Positions 13,166 through 20,919 of a stretch of 37,914 nucleotides of DNA are shown here, piece by piece (positions within the stretch are counted from its first letter, which is position 1; each line of letters begins with the position of its first letter). Below the pieces are notes generated by a model, which saw nothing but the letters and a program-made list of their open reading frames with translations, was not told the origin of the DNA and ran no database searches. The stretch spans positions 1 through 37,914 of the forward strand of contig JBFLYN010000034.1 in assembly GCA_040756655.1 (NCBI GenBank). The letters run 5' to 3'. The translations under genes and the position numbers were made by a program. The stretch comes from JBFLYN01 sp040756655 (lineage in GTDB: Bacteria > Bacillota > Sulfobacillia > UBA8153).

Positions 13166-13745
13166 GGGGCCAGTGCGCGCATGGGGCGGCCCAAGCTCCT
13201 CTTGGAATAGGCCGGGCGCACCTGGGTGGAACACGCCGTGGCGGCGGCCCTGGACGCCGGGCTTTACACCGTGGTGGTGACGGGTTATGCTGGGCCGGAA
13301 GTCCAAGGGGTGATAGAGCGGTCCTGGCCGGACCGGCCCGGTCTCCAGCTGGTCCATAACCCCCACTACCCATCGGACCTTTCCAGTTCTCTGCGCGCGG
13401 GCCTGCCGGCGGCCCGGCAGGTCGGCGCGGTGGTGTTTTGCCTGGCCGACCAGCCCCGGGTGACCCCGGGCACCATCCGCCGCCTGGCAGGCGCTTACTT
13501 GTGCGCTTCCCTGGCACCCCTTAGCCGTGGTCCCGGTCCACCAGGGGGTGCGAGAAAACCCAGTGCTCATCGACGCGGGTTTGTTTGTCGCGCTGGAAAG
13601 CATCACCGGGGACGGGGCCAGGGAGCTTCTCAAAGCCTGTGCCCACAGCACCGTCCAGGTGGAATGCGGTCCGGAGGTACTAGTGGACGTGGACACCCCG
13701 GCCGACTACCGCGGGTTCCTTTGCCCCGGGGGGATGACCTGGTAG
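13163..13745 (+). pseudogene. Second mocA copy, fused to transposase and inactivated
   Basis: From GASARMGRPKLLLE the sequence closely parallels the intact mocA at 9046-9684, at both DNA and protein level. The Tyr codon after LLLE is TAG instead of TAC. EHAVAAALDAGLYTVVVTGY then LADQPRVTPGTIRRL are in one frame. A frameshift near 13515-13530 moves to VPVHQGVRENPVLIDAGLF and VDVDTPADYRGFL with a stop at 13743-13745. The first few codons are replaced by the transposase. It is a paralogue that has lost function. Confidence 0.85.
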
Positions 13746-14083
13746 TCGCCGAAGGTGGACGCCAGGTGCCGCCGGAAGCTATCCTCGACGAAATCCTGGC
13801 TTTCTCGCCGGAAGGCCCGGTAGCGTTCCAGCAAGGAGACGGCAGCCGGGGTCAGACCGGAACCGCCGCCCCCGCGCCCGCCCACCCGGCGTTCCAAGAG
13901 CGGAAACCCCAACCGGCTCTCCAGGTCCCTTACCAGCTGCCAGGCTTGTGCGTAGGACATGCCCAGTTCCAGCGCCGCCCGGCGCAACGAGCCCAGCCGC
14001 CGTACCCGTTCCAAAAGGTCCGCAGCCCCGTCGCCGAATACCTTGCCGTCCCGTTCCAGCCAGATCTTGACCCGCAGTTTCAT
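13706..14083 (-). CDS. ModE-like single-domain molybdenum-responsive regulator
   Basis: A 125-residue protein consisting only of the winged helix-turn-helix of ModE: VKIWLERDGKVFGDGAADLL, then GSLRRAALELGMSYAQAWQL, DLESRLGFPLLERRVGG and GGGGSGLTPAA. The C-terminal MOP molybdate-binding domains of E. coli ModE are absent, as is common in Clostridia, so direct metal sensing is not shown. Its ATG overlaps the stop of the ECF gene (TGA/ATG at 14080-14083). Its 3' end runs 40 bp into the convergent mocA pseudogene. Confidence 0.83.
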   Translation of the reverse strand: MKLRVKIWLERDGKVFGDGAADLLERVRRLGSLRRAALELGMSYAQAWQLVRDLESRLGFPLLERRVGGRGGGGSGLTPAAVSLLERYRAFRRESQDFVEDSFRRHLASTFGDYQVIPPGQRNPR

Positions 14084-14688
14084 GCCGCTGCCGCCGGGGC
14101 GGTGGGCCGGGGCAGCCGGGCACCGACCAGGTAGGCCAGCCAGCCGCCGCCGGCCCCCGTCAGCATGGAAGCCCCCATGGCCAGGCTCAAGGCCGCACCG
14201 CGCAGGGCAAAAAACAAAAGCGCGTTGGTGAGGGCCCCGGCCGCGTTCCCCAGGGCCGCCGCCGCCATCATGGCCGGGAGGCGGTAGACCCCAGCGGGCG
14301 AAACCCGGCGGACCGCCCAGTATAGGCCTTCAATGACCAGGCCGGGTGCTAGGTACGAGAAAAACGCCATGGGGCCCAAAAGCCCGGTAAAGCCGGTGAG
14401 GATGGCCACCAGGCCCTGCAGGGCGCAGGTAACCAGCACCGCTCCCGGTCGCGGCACCAGTCGCCCGGCCAGCACGGGCCAGAACATGTACAGGCCGCCG
14501 ATAAAAGTGCCCACGGGCATGCCGAAGCTAGTCTGCACGAAGGAAAAAGGCATGCGCAAATAGGGCTTGGTTACCACGCCCAGGGCGGCCATGAGGGACA
14601 GCAGGATCCACTGGTTCCACCTGAATCTGAGTTGCAGGGCGACTCCCTCCACTTCCGTTATATGGCGCCCAGTATAACGCCGGCCCAA
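14080..14688 (-). CDS. ECF transporter S component (YkoE-like)
   Basis: About 200 residues of strongly hydrophobic sequence with some six membrane segments, starting LRFRWNQWILLSLMAALGVV, then GTFIGGLYMFWPVLAGRLVP, PGAVLVTCALQGLVAILTGF and APGLVIEGLYWAVRR. The arrangement resembles YkoE-type substrate-binding (S) subunits of energy-coupling-factor transporters, which need shared EcfA/A'/T proteins encoded elsewhere. The start is uncertain: ATG 14688 gives an atypical polar leader, while GTG near 14650 is closer to the conserved RFRW motif. It is co-directional with modE and with pxpABC, whose last stop is 47 bp upstream. Substrate unknown. Confidence 0.7.
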   Translation of the reverse strand: MGRRYTGRHITEVEGVALQLRFRWNQWILLSLMAALGVVTKPYLRMPFSFVQTSFGMPVGTFIGGLYMFWPVLAGRLVPRPGAVLVTCALQGLVAILTGFTGLLGPMAFFSYLAPGLVIEGLYWAVRRVSPAGVYRLPAMMAAAALGNAAGALTNALLFFALRGAALSLAMGASMLTGAGGGWLAYLVGARLPRPTAPAAAA

Positions 14689-14734
14689 AGAAAAACTGGC
14701 GCAACCCGGGGCCGCCAGGATCTTTCGGCGCCGG

Positions 14735-15742
14735 CTAGGGCAATTCCTCTACCTGGACCCGGTATGCCCGGCCTTGTACACGCAACTGGTAAAGGCGAGA
14801 GCCCAGCGCAGCTTGGGCCAGGCGCTCGGCCCGGTCAAGGTAGGCCTGCTGGCAGAGAAGGGCCGCCCGGGCCTTCTCCCGGGTCGCCTGGGCAAAGCTT
14901 ACCGTCGCACCGGGTGCCAGCTGGGCGGCGCGGCCCAGGTCGGCGGAGATGACCACGGCGGGCTTGGCATAGCCTCCCGTGGGCTGGCCATCGCACAGGA
15001 GGATGATGGGCTGGGCGTTGCCGGGCACCTGGATGCTTCCCTCGGGCACCCCGTCGGACAGGATGTCGGCCCGGCCCGAGTGGGTGACGGGAGGACCCTG
15101 CAGGCGGCAGCCCATGCGATCGCACTGGGAGGTCACCCGGTATTCCGATTCCAGGAGCGCCGCCAGCCCTTCCCGGGTAAAAAGGTCATCCTGGGGTCCC
15201 AGGATCACGCGCAGCGGGCCGCATCCGGTCTCTCGCCCGGCTGGTGCCCGGGCGGGCCGGGCACCGGGACCCGGCCGGCAAGCAAGCACGTCGCCTGCCT
15301 GCAGAGCGCGCCCGTGGTAGCCGCCGAAGCCGGCCTTGAGGCAGGTGCTCCGGCTGCCCATGACCACGGGCACGTCAATGCCGCCGGACACCCCCAGGTA
15401 CCCGCGCAGGCCCTCTCCAGTGGGCCTCAGTTCGAGGGTGTCACCGGGGTTTACCCAGAAGCTTACGTCCGGTGGCCAGGCGGACCCGTTGAGGACCGGG
15501 GCAAAGGCCCCGGTGCAACTTACCAGTGCCGGGCCAAGGACGCGCAGCGTGGGCCCTACCGCCGTGCACTCCAGCCCGGCGGCGTCCCGGGGGTTACCCA
15601 CCAGGATATTGGCCAGCTGCAGGGAAAAGCCGTCGGCCGCCCCAGAGCGGGGGAGACCGAACCGCCGGTATCCCCGGCGCCCGAGGTCCTGGACGGTGGT
15701 GAGGATGCCCGCGGATATTACTTCAAACGCCTGCATCTTCAT
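14735..15742 (-). CDS. pxpC: 5-oxoprolinase subunit C (KipA/AHS2 family)
   Basis: A 335-residue protein of the biotin-dependent carboxylase-like KipA family. The start FEVISAGILTTVQDLGRRGYR, then PRSGAADGFSLQLANILVGN, is diagnostic; GYLGVSGGIDVP, SQCDRMGCRLQGP and ILLCDGQPTGGYAKPAVV follow. PxpC works with PxpA and PxpB to hydrolyse 5-oxoproline (pyroglutamate) to glutamate with ATP. ATG 15742 lies 20 nt inside the pxpB end, so the genes are translationally coupled. The family resemblance to allophanate hydrolase and urea amidolyase domains is known. The order pxpA-pxpB-pxpC supports the assignment. Confidence 0.9.
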   Translation of the reverse strand: MKMQAFEVISAGILTTVQDLGRRGYRRFGLPRSGAADGFSLQLANILVGNPRDAAGLECTAVGPTLRVLGPALVSCTGAFAPVLNGSAWPPDVSFWVNPGDTLELRPTGEGLRGYLGVSGGIDVPVVMGSRSTCLKAGFGGYHGRALQAGDVLACRPGPGARPARAPAGRETGCGPLRVILGPQDDLFTREGLAALLESEYRVTSQCDRMGCRLQGPPVTHSGRADILSDGVPEGSIQVPGNAQPIILLCDGQPTGGYAKPAVVISADLGRAAQLAPGATVSFAQATREKARAALLCQQAYLDRAERLAQAALGSRLYQLRVQGRAYRVQVEELP

Positions 15743-16385
15743 TTTCCTTCACCGGGACAAAGCGCACCAGGTCGCCGGCCTGGAACAGAAACGGCGGGTC
15801 CAAAACCGGGTTGAAGGGCACCAGCCGGGTGTGGCCGATGATGCGCCACCCGCCGGGCGTGGTCTGGGGGTAAATGCCGGCTTGGTGGCCGGCGATGGCT
15901 ACCGAGCCTGCGGGCACCCGCAGCCGGGGCTGGGACAGGCGGGGCACGTGCAGGGAGGGATCCAGGCCGCCCAGGTAGGGAAAGCCGGGGGAAAAGCCCA
16001 GCATGTACACGCGGTAGGTGGGGGCGCTGTGGCGCCGGATGACTTCCCCGGGGGTAAGCCCGCAGTGGGCGGCCACCTCCTCCAGGTCCGGGCCGGCCGG
16101 CCCGCCGTACCGCACCGGGACTTCCAGCAGGCGACCAGCACCGGGAGCCGGTGGAACCCCGGTCAGCGGCCGCAGCATTTCTACTAGTTCGGGATAGCCG
16201 GTGACCAGGGGGTCATATTCCACCAGCAGGGAGCGGTAGGTAGGGACCAGTTCAACCACGCCCGGCACCACCCCGCGGGCCAGCTGGTGGTACAGGGCCA
16301 GCACCCGGCCGTTGAGTTCCGGGTCGACGGCATCCCCGTATTCCACTACCAGGGCGGCATCCCCGGCCTGCAAAAAGCGGACCAC
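15723..16385 (-). CDS. pxpB: 5-oxoprolinase subunit B (KipI/AHS1 family)
   Basis: A 220-residue cyclophilin-like protein. VRFLQAGDAALVVEYGD begins the family, then LEVPVRYGGPAGPDLEEVA, YRVYMLGFSPGFPYLGGLDP, AGSVAIAGHQAGIYPQTTPG and GWRIIGHT are characteristic AHS1 motifs. The start is GTG 16385, one base after the pxpA stop. In Bacillus the homologue KipI inhibits the sporulation kinase KinA, but with pxpA and pxpC alongside the metabolic oxoprolinase role is more likely. Confidence 0.9.
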   Translation of the reverse strand: MVRFLQAGDAALVVEYGDAVDPELNGRVLALYHQLARGVVPGVVELVPTYRSLLVEYDPLVTGYPELVEMLRPLTGVPPAPGAGRLLEVPVRYGGPAGPDLEEVAAHCGLTPGEVIRRHSAPTYRVYMLGFSPGFPYLGGLDPSLHVPRLSQPRLRVPAGSVAIAGHQAGIYPQTTPGGWRIIGHTRLVPFNPVLDPPFLFQAGDLVRFVPVKENEDAGV

Positions 16386-16386
16386 G

Positions 16387-17166
16387 TCAGGCCGTCACCA
16401 CCCGGTGCATGGGCAGGACGGGTATCTCCAGGTTCTCCAGCTCCCGGCGCAGGCCCTGGACGAAGCCGGCAGCTCCCGGCGTATCACCGTGAACGCAGAT
16501 GGTGTGGGCCTCCACGCGCAGAACCGATCCACCTGCAGTGCGCAGGGTGCCGTCCCGGACCAGGGTGCGGATGCGCCCGGCTACCTCCCGCACGTCGTGG
16601 AGCAGGGCGCCGGGTTCACCACGGGGCACCAGCGAGCCGTCGCTTTGGTACCCCCGGTCGGCGAAGACCTCCTGGGCCACCCGGAGCCCGGCCCGCCGGC
16701 CGGCATCGATAAGGCACGAACCTGCCAAGCCCACCAACACCAGCGCCGGGTCGAAAAGCGCCACCGCCTCGGCCAGGGCCTGGGCCAGCGCCGGGTCGGC
16801 GGCGGCGAGGTTGTACAGGGCACCGTGGGCCTTGACGTGGTAGAGCCTGGTGCCGCCAGCCCGGGCCATGGCCTCCAGGGCTCCCAGCTGGTACAAGGTG
16901 TAGGCTTTGACCTCGGCAGGAGAGACCACCATGGACCTCCGGCCGAACCCCATGAGGTCGGGAAGACCGGGGTGGGCACCCACGGCCACCTGGTGGGAGT
17001 GGGCCAGCTCCACCGTGTCTTTCATGACCAGCGGGTCCCCGGCGTGAAAGCCGCAGGCGATGTTGGCCGAGGTGATATGGGGCATGACGTCCCGGTCGGC
17101 GCCCAGGCGGTACGCGCCGAAGCTTTCTCCCATGTCGCAGTTGATATCGATGGCTTTCAAGAACAT
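16387..17166 (-). CDS. pxpA: 5-oxoprolinase subunit A (LamB/YcsF family)
   Basis: A 259-residue protein with all YcsF motifs: IDINCDMGESFGAYRLG, ITSANIACGFHAGDP, VAVGAHPGLPDLMGFGRR, YHVKAHGALYN and VFADRGYQSDGSLVPRGEPG. The catalytic metal-binding Asp and His residues of the NodB-like barrel are kept. ATG 17166 is chosen because GGGAG lies just upstream; the frame stays open to 17235, but that extension is not conserved-looking. It is first gene of a minus-strand run pxpABC-ecfS-modE and is divergent from the FMN riboswitch and ribU. Confidence 0.92.
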   Translation of the reverse strand: MFLKAIDINCDMGESFGAYRLGADRDVMPHITSANIACGFHAGDPLVMKDTVELAHSHQVAVGAHPGLPDLMGFGRRSMVVSPAEVKAYTLYQLGALEAMARAGGTRLYHVKAHGALYNLAAADPALAQALAEAVALFDPALVLVGLAGSCLIDAGRRAGLRVAQEVFADRGYQSDGSLVPRGEPGALLHDVREVAGRIRTLVRDGTLRTAGGSVLRVEAHTICVHGDTPGAAGFVQGLRRELENLEIPVLPMHRVVTA

Positions 17167-17277
17167 CAACTCCCGGATAGGGGAATCATGTTCATTATAC
17201 CAGCCGGGGCCAGGGGAGGAGTAGGGTATCATCAAGCTGCCGGGTGGTATACCGCACGGTTTTCCAGCTCAATCCCA

Positions 17278-17306
17278 TTGACCGCAGTCAGCCATGGAGG
17301 TATCAT
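17278..17306 (+). promoter_or_regulatory. Promoter of the FMN riboswitch-ribU unit
   Basis: TTGACC (17278-17283), 17-base spacer, TATCAT (17301-17306). Transcription would begin near 17313, about 10 bases before the riboswitch P1 stem, which is the expected geometry. Confidence 0.65.
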
Positions 17307-17323
17307 TGATTTTGACAACTCAA

Positions 17324-17443
17324 ACCTTCGGGGTCGGGTGCAATTCCCTACCGGTGGTAATGCCGCAAGGCTAGCCCACGAGCCGCCATGGTTGACCTGG
17401 TGCGATTCCAGGGCCGACGGTCAAAGTCCGGATGGAAGAAGGT
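17324..17443 (+). promoter_or_regulatory. FMN riboswitch (RFN element)
   Basis: The conserved blocks follow in order: CTTCGGGG, GGGTG-AATTCCCTACCGG, TGGTAATGCC, AGCCCACGAGCC, then GACCTGGTGCGATTCCAGGG, CCGACGGTCAAAGTCCGGAT and GGAAGAAGG. P1 is closed by CCTTC (17325-17329) and GAAGG (17438-17442). FMN binding is expected to favour the downstream terminator and so shut off ribU. Confidence 0.96.
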
Positions 17444-17467
17444 AGGCATGCATGTCCTCTTTTGGAG

Positions 17468-17502
17468 GGCGCCCCGTTTGTTTGTGTTGGGGCGCCATTT
17501 TT
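17468..17502 (+). terminator. Riboswitch expression-platform terminator
   Basis: Perfect 8-bp stem GGCGCCCC (17468-17475) with GGGGCGCC (17489-17496), then ATTTTTG. It lies 25 bp after the aptamer and 44 bp before ribU, as expected for transcriptional attenuation. Confidence 0.88.
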
Positions 17503-17545
17503 GTTGCCCCTAAAAGCACACTAAACGCACGAGGGAGTGGAAGCA

Positions 17546-18091
17546 ATGCAGATCCGCAGGCTGGTGATGATGTCGCTTTTGGCCGGTATGAGTTATGCCC
17601 TCATGTTCACCTTGCAGATCCCGTTGATCCCGGCAGCGCCGTATCTCAAGTTTGACCCCAGTGACTTGCCCAACCTGGTGGGCGCGTTCTTGCTGGGCCC
17701 GTGGGCGGGCATCCAGATCGCGTTGGTCAAGGCGGCGCTGTTTCTCTTCACCAAGGGAACCAGCGGCCCGGTGGGTTCTATCATGAACTTCCTGTCTTCG
17801 GCGGTGTTTGTGGGCGTGGCCGGGTTCATCTACAAGAGGCGGCCCGGCGCATTCTCGGCGGTAGTGGGCATGGTCCTGGGCGGGATCGCCATGACCCTGG
17901 CCATGATCCCGGTCAACTACTACTGGGCACTGAGCGCTTACGGCATCCCCAAGGAACTACAACTGGACCTCATCAAGACCGCCCTGGCGCCCTTCAACCT
18001 GGCCCGGGGCGCTCTCAGCACCGCCATAACGCTACCTCTGTTTTTGACGCTATCGCGCGCACTCAAAAAGCGAGGATTCAGCCTGGCCTGA
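17546..18091 (+). CDS. ribU: Riboflavin ECF transporter S component RibU
   Basis: A 181-residue membrane protein with about six hydrophobic segments: MMSLLAGMSYALMFTLQIPL, LKFDPSDLPNLVGAFLLGPW (the substrate-contact DPSDLP loop typical of RibU), GSIMNFLSSAVFVGVAGFI, GGIAMTLAMIPVNYYW and FNLARGALSTAITLPLF. It captures riboflavin for an ECF module encoded elsewhere. ATG 17546 has GAGGGAG eight bases upstream; the earlier GTG 17537 abuts that site and is rejected. Control by the FMN riboswitch 100 bp upstream confirms the substrate. Confidence 0.93.
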   Translation: MQIRRLVMMSLLAGMSYALMFTLQIPLIPAAPYLKFDPSDLPNLVGAFLLGPWAGIQIALVKAALFLFTKGTSGPVGSIMNFLSSAVFVGVAGFIYKRRPGAFSAVVGMVLGGIAMTLAMIPVNYYWALSAYGIPKELQLDLIKTALAPFNLARGALSTAITLPLFLTLSRALKKRGFSLA

Positions 18092-18110
18092 GCCTCCCAG
18101 GCTTCACAGC

Positions 18111-18144
18111 GGGCCTTCCGGGTTCTGGGGAGGTCCTTTTTTTC
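18111..18144 (+). terminator. Terminator after ribU
   Basis: Stem GGGCCTTCC (18111-18119) with GGGAGGTCC (18128-18136), 9 pairs including two G-T, followed by eight T. Confidence 0.82.
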
Positions 18145-18250
18145 TTTCCCGTGCCCAGTTTCCACTACAGACGTAACGCGACACCAACGCGCACTCGAAC
18201 ATACAGAGTGATTCTCCCCAACTGATGCAGGAAATTCCAACAAGGTGTGG

Positions 18251-18256
18251 TATAAT
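18251..18256 (+). promoter_or_regulatory. Extended -10 promoter of the S-layer gene
   Basis: TGTGG then TATAAT (18251-18256): a perfect -10 with a TG at the extended position. No good -35 hexamer is seen at 16-18 bases. The leader from about 18263 to 18308 ends in AAAGGAGGTGA (18292-18302), an almost full anti-Shine-Dalgarno match, suggesting high translation. Confidence 0.6.
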
Positions 18257-18308
18257 CTCGGTAGGACCATAGTGAAGGCATTTCATGGCAGAAAGGAGGT
18301 GAAAGAGA

Positions 18309-20057
18309 ATGATCTACATCAAGCACCGAACCACCATGGGGAACGTCTGCTTTGTGGTGTTCCTTGCCTTCTTGCTAGTGCAGGTTTCTATGCTGGCGGG
18401 ACCAGGCAGGGCCCATGCCGCCCAGCAGGTCCAGGTGTCTACCCAAGGTGCCGTCACCGTCGATGGACAGAAAGTCACCCTGCCCACGATCTACCTGGAG
18501 CCACTGACCGAACCGTACCTGTCAACGGCCTACATAACGGTGCACCTCTTTAACCAGGCGACGGGCCAGTATCTAGCCCTGACCCCGCTGCAAGAGGTAA
18601 TCAACGTTGTGTACCGGGTCTACGAGCAGGTGTACCGGGGGGTCCTGCAGGCGGTCTACGCCATCGTCCCGTCCAACGTCGCAGTCCCGCCCATTATACA
18701 GCTGGTTTCGCCCGTGACCATCAGCCGGATCGTCTATCAAGCCGTATACCTTTCGGTGTACCTCCGGCCGCCGGAACCAGTTCAGCCGCCGCCAGTGGAC
18801 CCGGGAACGCCACCGCCGGTAGTGATCATCTCCGATGGTAGGGTAACCGTCGGTGTGACCACCGGCACCGCCACCATCGACCCGGCCACCGGGACTGCTA
18901 CGGGCAGGCCGTTCTTCGACCGGTTCTTGACCTTGGCCCTGAACCCCGCGAACCCACCCATCCTGGTAGGCGACCTCACCTCAGTGGAGGCGGTTGAGCA
19001 CCGCTTCGAAACCCTGCTCACCATGATGGCGCTGGCCAACAACCAGACCACCAGCTACCTGGGCAACGTGAACGCCACCTTCCCGGCCGGGACCGTCGAC
19101 TTTGCCCGGCTGTCCCAGCAGCATCCCGGGGCGGCGCTGGTGTTCTCGGCCAAGAAAATCACCGGCGACCAGGCGGCAGGAATCATGGCCGAAGTACTGG
19201 GCAAGGACGCTCCCTGGGTGCCGGCATCGCCGGTCTACGAGATCCACCTGTACGTGACCCGGGGCGGGGTGGTCCTGGAGCTGATCCCGCGGTTTGACGG
19301 CGAAGCCACCTTCGGTTTCCCGTACAACCCGGGCGCCGACCCGGACGCCCTGGCGCTGTACCAGGTCCTGGCCGACGGGACGCTGGTGTTCCACTACAAC
19401 CAGACCGTGGACCCGGCGACGGGCCAGATCCTTTTGCGCAACGCCGGCACCAGCCGGTACGTGGTGTTGGAGAACACCAAGGAGTTCACGGATGTGCCCA
19501 GGGCTCACTGGGCGTACCGGGAAGTCAAGCAGATGGTGACCAGGGGCGTGGTCCGGGGTATGACCGAGACCACCTTCGAGCCGTCCACCACGGTGACCAG
19601 GGCGCAGTTTATAACCCTGCTCCAGCGGGCGCTGGGTATTCCGGAGTACCAGCCGGCGACCTCCACCTTCAGCGATGTCCGGCCCGGCGACTGGTTCTAC
19701 GGGTCGGTGGAAGCCGCGGTCAAGGCCGGCCTGGCCCAGGGCATGGGTGACGGCACCTTCGCCCCCAACGCCAAGGTGACCCGGGAACAGATGGCGACCT
19801 TCATGGCCCGGGCCATGCAGCTGGCGGGTAAGCCGGTGACGGTGACCAGTGCCGAAATGCAGACCCTGTTGGCAACGTTCGTCGATGCCGACGGCATCTC
19901 CGACTGGGCAGTGCAGAATGCGGCCATCGCCGTCAAGAGCGGCATCATCCGCGGCCTGCCCGGCAACGTGTTTGCGCCTGCGGCCGACGGGAACCGTGCA
20001 CAGGCTGTGACCATGATCAAACGACTCCTGGTCCACCTGGGCTTGGTAGTGGAGTAG
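18309..20057 (+). CDS. S-layer homology (SLH) domain surface protein
   Basis: A 582-residue exported protein. Residues 1-38 form a signal peptide with a hydrophobic core (CFVVFLAFLLVQVSMLAG) and probable cleavage after AHA. A Tyr/Val-rich segment (about 90-155, with VYRVYEQVYRGVLQAVY and VYQAVYLSVYL) precedes a proline hinge (PPEPVQPPPVDPGTPPP). A middle domain of unknown function spans roughly 175-390. Three SLH domains follow (about 394-450, 455-510, 525-580; FTDVPRAHWAYREV, FSDVRPGDWFYGSV, FVDADGISDWAVQN), which anchor proteins to pyruvylated cell-wall polysaccharide. It lies just upstream of the polysaccharide genes. The middle part is unrecognised. Confidence 0.88.
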   Translation: MIYIKHRTTMGNVCFVVFLAFLLVQVSMLAGPGRAHAAQQVQVSTQGAVTVDGQKVTLPTIYLEPLTEPYLSTAYITVHLFNQATGQYLALTPLQEVINVVYRVYEQVYRGVLQAVYAIVPSNVAVPPIIQLVSPVTISRIVYQAVYLSVYLRPPEPVQPPPVDPGTPPPVVIISDGRVTVGVTTGTATIDPATGTATGRPFFDRFLTLALNPANPPILVGDLTSVEAVEHRFETLLTMMALANNQTTSYLGNVNATFPAGTVDFARLSQQHPGAALVFSAKKITGDQAAGIMAEVLGKDAPWVPASPVYEIHLYVTRGGVVLELIPRFDGEATFGFPYNPGADPDALALYQVLADGTLVFHYNQTVDPATGQILLRNAGTSRYVVLENTKEFTDVPRAHWAYREVKQMVTRGVVRGMTETTFEPSTTVTRAQFITLLQRALGIPEYQPATSTFSDVRPGDWFYGSVEAAVKAGLAQGMGDGTFAPNAKVTREQMATFMARAMQLAGKPVTVTSAEMQTLLATFVDADGISDWAVQNAAIAVKSGIIRGLPGNVFAPAADGNRAQAVTMIKRLLVHLGLVVE

Positions 20058-20076
20058 GACATCAGTCGACTGTCTA

Positions 20077-20113
20077 CAAGGAGCCATTCAAAAAGAATGG
20101 CTCCTTGTTCTTG
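20077..20113 (+). terminator. 13-bp hairpin between SLH gene and cpsD
   Basis: Perfect stem CAAGGAGCCATTC (20077-20089) with GAATGGCTCCTTG (20095-20107), loop of five A, followed by the weak U tract TTCTTGG. It ends 79 bp before the preferred cpsD start, so it may terminate the S-layer transcript only partly and let some transcription continue. Confidence 0.7.
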
Positions 20114-20191
20114 GATGAAGAAGGAAACCCAAAGACGCCTGGCGAAACCTTGGTGGTACCTGACTATCCTGGTGACCTGGAGGACGCAATA

Positions 20192-20902
20192 TTGGAAAAA
20201 CACGATCCTTCCAGCAAGCTGATTACGGCGATCCAGCCAAGGTCTCCGGCAAGTGAAGCGTTCCGGTCCATCAGGTCCAACTTGCACTTTGCCACCGCCC
20301 GGGGGCAGGTAAAGAGCATCATGTTTGCCAGTGCCCGGGCCGCTGAAGGCAAGTCCACCGTCGTCGCCAACGTGGCTGTGGCCATGGCCCAGTCGGCCAA
20401 GCGGGTGCTGGTGGTGGACTGTGACCTCAGGCGACCTACGCAGCACTTGATCTTCGGTTCCCGCCAGCTGCCGGGACTGACCAGTCTCCTGGTGGACGGC
20501 TTGGACGTGGATGAGGTGGTCCTTCCCACCAAGATACCCAACCTCTGGCTCATGCCCAGCGGCACCATCCCGCCCAACCCGTCGGAGCTTTTGGACTCAG
20601 ACCACATGCGGGATCTGTGGCCCATCTTGCGCCAAAACTATGACCAGGTCCTGGTGGACAGCCCGCCTGTCCTGGTAGTTACCGACGCGGCGGTGCTGGC
20701 TTCCCAAGTGGACGGCGTGGTCATGGTCATCGAGGCGGGGGAGACCCGGGGCGAACTGGCCAGGGATGCCAAAGAGAGCTTGTTGCATGCAGGCGGGAAA
20801 GTCATCGGTGCGGTGTTAAACAACGTAAAAGGGACCGGGAGCAGCGGTTCTTACTATTACTACTACCGTTACTACGGCAGGCAGGAAGAGAAGACATCCT
20901 AG
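20192..20902 (+). CDS. cpsD: CpsD/CapB-family bacterial tyrosine kinase
   Basis: About 236 residues, starting at TTG 20192 with GGAGG eight bases upstream; an upstream TTG at 20105 would add 29 residues overlapping the hairpin. SEAFRSIRSNLHFA precedes the Walker A' ASARAAEGKST (Lys54), VLVVDCDLRRP and Walker B YDQVLVDSPPVL. The C-terminus has the autophosphorylated tyrosine cluster SYYYYYRYYGRQ. In Gram-positive bacteria this cytoplasmic kinase pairs with a separate membrane activator, here the Wzc/GumC-like protein at 23316, to control capsule or exopolysaccharide chain length. Confidence 0.9.
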   Translation: MEKHDPSSKLITAIQPRSPASEAFRSIRSNLHFATARGQVKSIMFASARAAEGKSTVVANVAVAMAQSAKRVLVVDCDLRRPTQHLIFGSRQLPGLTSLLVDGLDVDEVVLPTKIPNLWLMPSGTIPPNPSELLDSDHMRDLWPILRQNYDQVLVDSPPVLVVTDAAVLASQVDGVVMVIEAGETRGELARDAKESLLHAGGKVIGAVLNNVKGTGSSGSYYYYYRYYGRQEEKTS

Positions 20903-20919
20903 TCACCGAGGGAGCCGCC

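Noticed and set aside
14774..16187. Two long plus-strand frames opposite pxpC/pxpB
   Set aside because: Shadows of well-supported pxp genes; low-complexity Gly/Pro/Arg composition.
18981..20087. Minus-strand frame of 368 codons
   Set aside because: Shadow of the SLH protein gene, whose signal peptide and three SLH domains are clear.
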